10,386 nucleotides of DNA from Planctomycetota bacterium (GTDB taxonomy: Bacteria; Planctomycetota; UBA1135; GCA-002686595), in the NCBI GenBank assembly GCA_029259675.1, contig JAJDES010000611.1:1-10386 (forward strand). Reading direction: 5' to 3'. The translations under genes were made by a program, and so were the position numbers. Each line of letters starts with the position of its first letter. Within the stretch, counting starts at the first letter, position 1. Below are positions 6,265 through 10,386 of this stretch, piece after piece. The notes under the pieces were generated by a model. That model saw nothing but the letters and a program-made list of their open reading frames with translations. It made no database searches and was not told the DNA's origin.

Positions 6265-7569
6265 GTGAGAACCGACAAGAGCCTTACCGTTTTCAAGTAC
6301 TTCGACCTCGCGGATCGCTTTGTCCGCGTGCGCGTACTCGATCCGGCGGCTTCGGGCCTGCGCATCGGTGCGGGCATGACGCGCTCGGAATACCGCCAGT
6401 CGGTGATTCTCCTGTGCATGGAAGAGATCGAGAACGATCTCAAGAGCCACCTTCTGGCCCTCCATCCGGCCGACCCGCTCGCCGCCGAGGATCACCTCTA
6501 CCAGCTTTGCGTGTCCGTCAATCCCGGCTTGGAAATCCACACCATCAGCCTGAGCGACGGGGAAACTCCCGAGCGTGCGGACACCGAGCTCCAGCGCTCC
6601 GGGCCGGGCTCCAGGCTCGAGACGCGCTTGCGTCGCAAAATGAGCAGCCTGGGCGAGCGACTGCGCGAAAGCGTCATCGGTCAGGACGATGCGGTTGCTC
6701 GAGTGGTCGAATCCGTGCGCCGCGTAGCCGCCGGATTGAACGAGGAAGAGCGGCCCCTGGCTTCATTCCTATTCGTCGGGCGCACGGGCACCGGCAAGAC
6801 TCAATTGGCCCGCTCGCTGGCGAACGTGCTCTTCGGCGCACCCGAGTCCTTCATTCGCGTGGACTGCAGCGAGTTCGCCATGGCCCACGAAACGAGCAAG
6901 CTCATCGGAGCTCCCCCCGGCTACGTCGGACACGGCGACGGCGGGCAATTGACCGAAGCGCTGCTGAAACAGCCCGAATCGGTTGTGCTGTTCGATGAGA
7001 TCGAAAAAGCTCATCCGCGCATGCACAGTTTGCTGTTGCAGGTTCTCGACGAAGGTCATCTAACCGACAGCAAGGGGCGCCAGGTCAGCTTTGATCGCAG
7101 CTTTGTGATCATGACCGCCAACTCGGGCGCACAAAAAGTCCAAGAGCAATCCCAGCGAGTCGGCTTCCAAGGCTCCGTGGCCCTCAGCAATCGAGCGGTG
7201 CAGGAAGTCATGAGCGCCGAACTTCAGCGTCAGTTCACGCCGGAGTTTCTGGGGCGCATCGACGATACGGTGCCCTTTCGCGGCCTCGAGCTCGAAGACG
7301 CGCGGCGCATTGCGCGTTTGCAACTCGGCGATTTGGCCGGTCGCGTGCGCAGGCGAAAAATGCGCGTGGCCTTCACACCGGCCGTTGCCGGTTGGGTCGC
7401 AGCCGAGGGCTTTCGACCCGAGAGCGGCGCGCGCGAATTGAGGCGCGTCATCAGACGCGAAATTGAAGCGCCCCTGGCGGCTGAAATACTGAACGCGGGC
7501 CGCGGCGCCAAGGGTTGGATTCGGGTTTCGATTCGAGCGGGAGAACCTCGCTTCGAGCGCGAAGACTAG
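6265..7569 (+). CDS. Single-module Clp/Hsp100-type AAA+ ATPase (ClpB/ClpC D2-like)
   Basis: The 434-residue protein has an N-terminal region of about 115 residues that I do not recognise, then one AAA+ module like the second module of ClpA/B/C. Its motifs are Walker A GRTGTGKT (172-179), pore-loop GYVG (219-222), Walker B VVLFDE (Asp244, Glu245), sensor 1 Asn286, arginine finger Arg331 in FLGRID, and sensor 2 GAR (388-390) in the C-terminal small domain. Normal ClpA/B/C proteins have two modules and about 750-860 residues; the first module, the M-domain and the usual Clp N-domain are absent. A VGF tripeptide (299-301) lies just after sensor 1, where ClpC carries its ClpP-docking loop, so it may unfold substrates for a protease; this is inference. 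The GTG start has no Shine-Dalgarno. It is transcribed divergently from the kinase. Confidence 0.9.
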   Translation: MRTDKSLTVFKYFDLADRFVRVRVLDPAASGLRIGAGMTRSEYRQSVILLCMEEIENDLKSHLLALHPADPLAAEDHLYQLCVSVNPGLEIHTISLSDGETPERADTELQRSGPGSRLETRLRRKMSSLGERLRESVIGQDDAVARVVESVRRVAAGLNEEERPLASFLFVGRTGTGKTQLARSLANVLFGAPESFIRVDCSEFAMAHETSKLIGAPPGYVGHGDGGQLTEALLKQPESVVLFDEIEKAHPRMHSLLLQVLDEGHLTDSKGRQVSFDRSFVIMTANSGAQKVQEQSQRVGFQGSVALSNRAVQEVMSAELQRQFTPEFLGRIDDTVPFRGLELEDARRIARLQLGDLAGRVRRRKMRVAFTPAVAGWVAAEGFRPESGARELRRVIRREIEAPLAAEILNAGRGAKGWIRVSIRAGEPRFERED

Positions 7570-7577
7570 GGCGCTTT

Positions 7578-7597
7578 CGCCGGCATTCACACCGGCG
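7578..7597 (+). terminator. Possible stem-loop just after the Clp gene
   Basis: CGCCGG (7578-7583) and CCGGCG (7592-7597) pair across an 8-base loop, beginning 9 bases after the TAG of the Clp gene. The placement suits a terminator or an mRNA 3'-end structure, but no T tract follows, so this is weak. Confidence 0.3.
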
Positions 7598-7680
7598 CCC
7601 CCGGTCCATCCGCCGCCCCCCCGAACAGGGGCCGTTCGAAGCCGATAACGGAGCCGGCTCGCCGCATTCTCCCAAAGTGC

Positions 7681-7739
7681 GCCGGTGGCTCACCGGCACC
7701 TCCGGTTCGACCGGGGGACCAAATCGGGCGGCCCGATTT
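7681..7739. repeat. Three consecutive inverted repeats in the Clp/PPIase intergenic region
   Basis: Three hairpins follow one another. The first is GCCGGTG/CACCGGC (7681-7687, 7691-7697; loop GCT). The second is CCTCCGGT/ACCGGGGG (7699-7706, 7710-7717; loop TCG; one G-T pair). The third is AAATCGGGC/GCCCGATTT (7721-7729, 7731-7739; one central base). They lie about 80 bases ahead of the chosen PPIase start. They may be a terminator for the Clp gene (the third ends in TTT), a structured leader, or an operator array. Whichever applies, they argue against the in-frame upstream codons (7515-7817) being translated. Confidence 0.5.
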
Positions 7740-7817
7740 CGCCAGTGGGGCCCGCTCGGCACGAAGACCTGGGCTGTTGGGCTGCTTTGGAGTGCGATCC
7801 CTTATGCTCCTCAGCCC

Positions 7818-9353
7818 ATGGATCTCGACATTCGATGCACGTCGTCGCTTCCCGCGCTCGCTGTCCACAAACCGCAGGCCGTGGAGCGGTCGCGCCCCAG
7901 CCAGCGGCACAAGCTGCGCCCTGGCGCCCGACGCCCGAAATTCGCCCTGCTGCCATGCTTCGCACTCGCCATGAGCTTGGCCTGCTTGAGCAACGCAGCC
8001 GGGTCCCAGACCGCTCAGCAAGCACCGGAGGAAGCGCGACCCGAAGCCCATGAGATCGCGGCCTTTGCGCCGTCCATGTTCCTGACTTGGTCTGAGCTGG
8101 ATCCCGTCTTGGTCGAACGCTACGCCATGACCCAGGACGGGCGCGGTGCCCTGGAGCATCTCTTGACGCTTGAACTGCTCGAACACATGGCCGGCGAACG
8201 GCGCATGACCATCTCGGCCGAAGACGTTGAGCGGCGATGGCAGGAACTGGATCGCGAATTGCTAGCCGCCGGCGAGAGCGGTGGCCTGCGGCAACAGTTG
8301 CGGGACAACCAAGTCGATCCCGCCCATTTTCGAGAGCTGCTGCGCGTTTTGATCATGCAGGAGCTCTTTGCGCGCGAGGCCCTGGGCCTGCCCCCCGACG
8401 CAAAGCTCAGTCCGGATCAACAGGAGATTTGGATGCAGCAAGTGATGCAGGAGCGCGGTCTGGATACACCGCCCCCACCCTGGAAGGACGGAATTGTCGG
8501 ACGTTGCGGCCCCGTTGTCGTCCGCGAAGACGCCTATCGCGTGGGCCTCAGGCAAATGCTCGGTTTCGAAAAGATTCGCGAGACCTGCTACCAATTGCTC
8601 CTGATGAAAGGCCTGCGCAAGCGCATGCCCGACCTTTCGCCCAAGGCTTTGGACGCACAAGTTGCGATCGAGATGGACAAGCGTCGTAAGGAGGCGCTGG
8701 CCAATCCGCGCTACCGCGGCATGAGCTTTGAAGCCCTGCTCAAGGCCCAGGGAAGTTCGCCGGAGCGCCTGGCCCAAGACCCCTCCGTGCAAGTCGCCTC
8801 CCTAGTTACGCTGTGGGTCGACCGGCGCTACAGCGAGCAAGACTTGAAGCAACTCTATCGCGACGAGCGCGATCGTTTCGATGCGAATTTCGGTGAGGCA
8901 TTGCGTTGTCGCGTGCTGTTCCTGTCCGCCGCCCAATTCACCAATCCACTCAATCCGCGCAGTTTCGAAGAAGCCGAGCAAATGCTCTCGAAGCTCGCCA
9001 AGGAGCTCACGACCGAAGAGGCCTTCGCCAGCGCCGCTCGACTGCAATCGGAGGATTCCAACACAAGGGCCAACGGCGGCGACGTGGGTTGGGTTACGCG
9101 CGGTGCCAGCCTTCCGGCGGGGCTCACGAGTGAGCTCTTCGAGGACTTGAAACGTCGCGGTCCGCTGGGCCCCGGCGGACGCAGCTTGGGACCGCTGCGC
9201 ACGGGCAACGGTTGCGCACTCTTTTGGGTTTCGGAACACCGCGAAGCTCCCGGGTGGGATTCCATGCGCAATCATGTACACAATGAATTGCGGCGGCGCA
9301 CATTGGAGGAAATTGCCCCGCGCAACTCCGTGATCACTTACCTCGACTCCTAG
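7818..9353 (+). CDS. Exported SurA/PrsA-like parvulin peptidyl-prolyl isomerase
   Basis: The 511-residue protein starts with a long basic N-terminus, then a hydrophobic core (about 42-61, FALLPCFALAMSLACLSNAA) that should export it. Two helical chaperone-like stretches follow. The first (about 85-190) begins FLTWSELDPVLVERY, and the second (about 228-340) begins with a related VVREDAYRVGLR segment. They look like tandem SurA-N-type units. The parvulin domain (about 361-473) shows SEDSNTRANGGDVGWVTRG, a Phe-x-x-Leu-Lys segment and a PLRTGNGCALFWV strand, the usual PpiC pattern. It probably assists folding of exported proteins. The start is uncertain: ATG at 7818 gives an unusually long n-region, and GTG at 7881 would give a more normal signal peptide. 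The frame stays open back to 7515, but that stretch is Arg-rich and full of inverted repeats. A TTGGGC (about 7779) 17 bases before CCTTAT is a weak promoter candidate. Confidence 0.82.
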   Translation: MDLDIRCTSSLPALAVHKPQAVERSRPSQRHKLRPGARRPKFALLPCFALAMSLACLSNAAGSQTAQQAPEEARPEAHEIAAFAPSMFLTWSELDPVLVERYAMTQDGRGALEHLLTLELLEHMAGERRMTISAEDVERRWQELDRELLAAGESGGLRQQLRDNQVDPAHFRELLRVLIMQELFAREALGLPPDAKLSPDQQEIWMQQVMQERGLDTPPPPWKDGIVGRCGPVVVREDAYRVGLRQMLGFEKIRETCYQLLLMKGLRKRMPDLSPKALDAQVAIEMDKRRKEALANPRYRGMSFEALLKAQGSSPERLAQDPSVQVASLVTLWVDRRYSEQDLKQLYRDERDRFDANFGEALRCRVLFLSAAQFTNPLNPRSFEEAEQMLSKLAKELTTEEAFASAARLQSEDSNTRANGGDVGWVTRGASLPAGLTSELFEDLKRRGPLGPGGRSLGPLRTGNGCALFWVSEHREAPGWDSMRNHVHNELRRRTLEEIAPRNSVITYLDS

Positions 9354-9476
9354 ACTTGTCGGCGGCTTCCGCTGCAACAACTCAAATCCACAGCCGGCCG
9401 CAGCCGCGCCTCCCAACCGCAAGACCACCGCCCCCCCCATGCAACTACCTGACATCCAGCAGCCAAAGGGCACTCC

Positions 9477-9776
9477 ATGTTGATCGGCAAAGTCGTTGGG
9501 AGCGTTGTATCCACGCGTAAGGATGAGAAGCTCGAAAGTCTCAAGCTGCTCGTGGTGCAAGTTCACGATCAACAGGGTCGCGCCCAAGATGCGTACGTAG
9601 TCGCAGCGGACGCAGTCCAAGCGGGAACCGGCGACATGGTGCTTTACGCCACAGGCTCCAGCGCGCGGCAGACAGAGCTCACGGAAAATCGCCCCTGCGA
9701 CGCGGTTGTGATGGCCGTGGTCGACTCCTGGGATTTGGACGGCAAGAACGTCTACGAGAAGTGGAGCGAAGCCTAA
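9477..9776 (+). CDS. EutN/CcmL-family microcompartment vertex protein (BMC-P) 1
   Basis: The 99-residue protein is a complete BMC-P domain (PF03319 type). It starts MLIGKVVGSVV, has a second strand pair KLLVVQVHDQQG, the pore-lining GSSAR loop (60-64), and the closing strand PCDAVVMAVVD (73-83). These proteins form pentamers that cap the vertices of polyhedral microcompartment shells. A short C-terminal tail (about 84-99, ending KWSEA) goes slightly beyond the core fold. AAAGGG about 6 bases before the ATG is a modest ribosome binding site. The next BMC-P starts on the base after this stop codon (TAA then GTG), so the cluster is one operon. The 123 bases upstream hold no obvious promoter. Which shell type and enzyme cargo it serves cannot be told from the window. 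Confidence 0.93.
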   Translation: MLIGKVVGSVVSTRKDEKLESLKLLVVQVHDQQGRAQDAYVVAADAVQAGTGDMVLYATGSSARQTELTENRPCDAVVMAVVDSWDLDGKNVYEKWSEA

Positions 9777-10097
9777 GTGCAGCTCGCCCGTGTACTAGGA
9801 CGCGTGGTCACCAGCGCCAGCACCCCCGGCCTGGAGGGTGTGCCGCTGCAGTGGTTGCAACCGATCAATGAAGACGGCGAGCCCGAGGGCTCCGCCCTGG
9901 TCGCCTGCGCCGCAGTCTCCAGCGGACCGGGCGACTTGGTGCACTTCGTCGAAGGGCGTGAAGGCGCCCTGGCCTGCCCCGTGACTTTTGTCCCCGTGGA
10001 TGCGGCCATCACCGGCTTTGTCGAACAAGCGGATTGCCTCGGCAACGACTTGGCCGCAGTCGATTGGCAACGGGTCAGCAGCAGGAAGTCGAACTGA
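9777..10097 (+). CDS. EutN/CcmL-family microcompartment vertex protein (BMC-P) 2
   Basis: The 106-residue paralogue starts with GTG directly after the previous stop codon. It keeps the family layout: MQLARVLGRVVTS, LQWLQPINEDG, the glycine before the pore loop, and PVDAAITGFVE (73-83), close to the family PVDAAI-x-GIVD motif. The pore loop reads EGREGA (59-64) rather than the Gly-Ser-Ser-Ala-Arg of the first copy, so the two pentamers should have different pore chemistry. The C-terminus (about 87-106) is longer than the core and ends in a polar SSRKSN. Its stop overlaps the ATG of the third copy (TGATG at 10095-10099). Divergence from copy 1 indicates an old duplication, not a recent tandem repeat. 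Confidence 0.88.
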   Translation: MQLARVLGRVVTSASTPGLEGVPLQWLQPINEDGEPEGSALVACAAVSSGPGDLVHFVEGREGALACPVTFVPVDAAITGFVEQADCLGNDLAAVDWQRVSSRKSN

Positions 10098-10386
10098 TGT
10101 TTTTGGCCGACGTTGTGGGAACGGTCGTGGCCCCCGTCACGATCCCTGTACTTGAGAACCGAACTCTGTTGCTTTTGCGCACGTTGGATCCCGCCGGCAA
10201 GCCCAGTGGCAAATTGCGGGTGGGCATCGACTTGGCCCAGGCCGGAGTCGGAGATCGCGTGCTCGTGGTCGACGAGGGCAACGCCGGGCGACAATTGCTG
10301 GGGGCACCCGAAGGTGCCGTGAAGACCATTGTGGTCGGTGTTGTTGACTACGTGACGCGCGAGAACCCGGGGGCGCAAGTCGAGGC
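10097..10386 (+). CDS. EutN/CcmL-family microcompartment vertex protein (BMC-P) 3, cut by window end
   Basis: The frame starts at ATG 10097-10099, overlapping the previous stop by one base (TGATG), and stays open for 96 full codons to the window edge. The product begins MFLADVVGTVVAPV. It has LLLLRTLDPAGKPSGK as the second strand pair, DEGNAGRQ (59-66) at the pore-loop position, and KTIVVGVVDYV (76-86) as the closing strand, so the whole BMC-P fold is already encoded. Only a short C-terminal tail should be missing. It is distinct in sequence from both upstream copies, which fits shells whose loci carry several vertex proteins. Its presence at the edge suggests the operon continues downstream. 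Confidence 0.88.
   Translation, partial: MFLADVVGTVVAPVTIPVLENRTLLLLRTLDPAGKPSGKLRVGIDLAQAGVGDRVLVVDEGNAGRQLLGAPEGAVKTIVVGVVDYVTRENPGAQVE

Noticed and set aside
7515..7817. Upstream in-frame extension of the PPIase
   Set aside because: It would overlap the Clp gene end, is Arg/Pro/Ser-rich, puts about 140 residues before the signal peptide, and contains four inverted repeats.
9429..9438. Runs of C (also near 6254-6260 and 7613-7621) as possible phase-variation tracts
   Set aside because: They are only 7-9 bases long, lie outside coding regions and match the general GC bias; nothing shows slippage.
1..10386. CRISPR array, tRNA, rRNA or insertion sequence
   Set aside because: No regularly spaced direct repeats, no cloverleaf-like segment, no rRNA-like conserved stretch and no transposase frame was found on either strand. 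The only dispersed repeats are the attC-like sites.

Overview
The window is high-GC bacterial DNA with four blocks. The mix of genes suggests a Planctomycetota-like or related PVC-type chromosome: a soluble Hanks-type kinase, a tetratricopeptide peptidase of the MA type, a CxxCxxCC metal-cluster protein, a shortened Clp ATPase, mostly weak Shine-Dalgarno sites, and three tandem microcompartment vertex proteins. This lineage call is inference; no rRNA or other phylogenetic marker is present.

Block 1 (about 1-2675, + strand) looks like the distal end of an integron gene-cassette array. Three repeats share the core CTAACACGC followed by a CAG-CGGA palindromic segment, and the first two end in CAACAACGTT. 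They sit just after, or overlap, the stop codons of + strand genes, as attC recombination sites do. The cassettes are: the 3' end of an unknown gene (1-222); a lipoprotein with its own ribosome binding site (398-1327); and a two-gene cassette with an ATGA overlap. That cassette encodes a HEPN-type protein with an intact RNELVH motif (1437-2054) and a membrane-anchored helical protein (2051-2674). The last attC seems to have lost its right half, and the final gene reads through what is left. No integrase is in view.

Block 2 (2687-6007, - strand) reads kinase, then after 187 bases a double-domain CxxCxxCC protein, then by ATGA overlap a membrane-anchored TPR/HExxH peptidase. The last two are almost certainly one operon.

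Block 3 (6265-9353, + strand) is divergent from the kinase. It holds a single-module Clp/Hsp100 ATPase with a novel N-terminal region and a ClpC-like VGF loop, then an intergenic stretch packed with inverted repeats, then an exported SurA/PpiC-type peptidyl-prolyl isomerase. With the peptidase of block 2 these suggest a protein-quality theme, but no direct link is shown.

Block 4 (9477 to the window end, + strand) has three adjacent EutN/CcmL-family (BMC-P) genes packed with no gaps. They should cap the vertices of a bacterial microcompartment shell. The third runs off the window, so enzymes and hexameric shell genes probably lie beyond position 10386.

No tRNA, rRNA, CRISPR array or insertion sequence was seen, and no gene-free stretch exceeds 300 bases.
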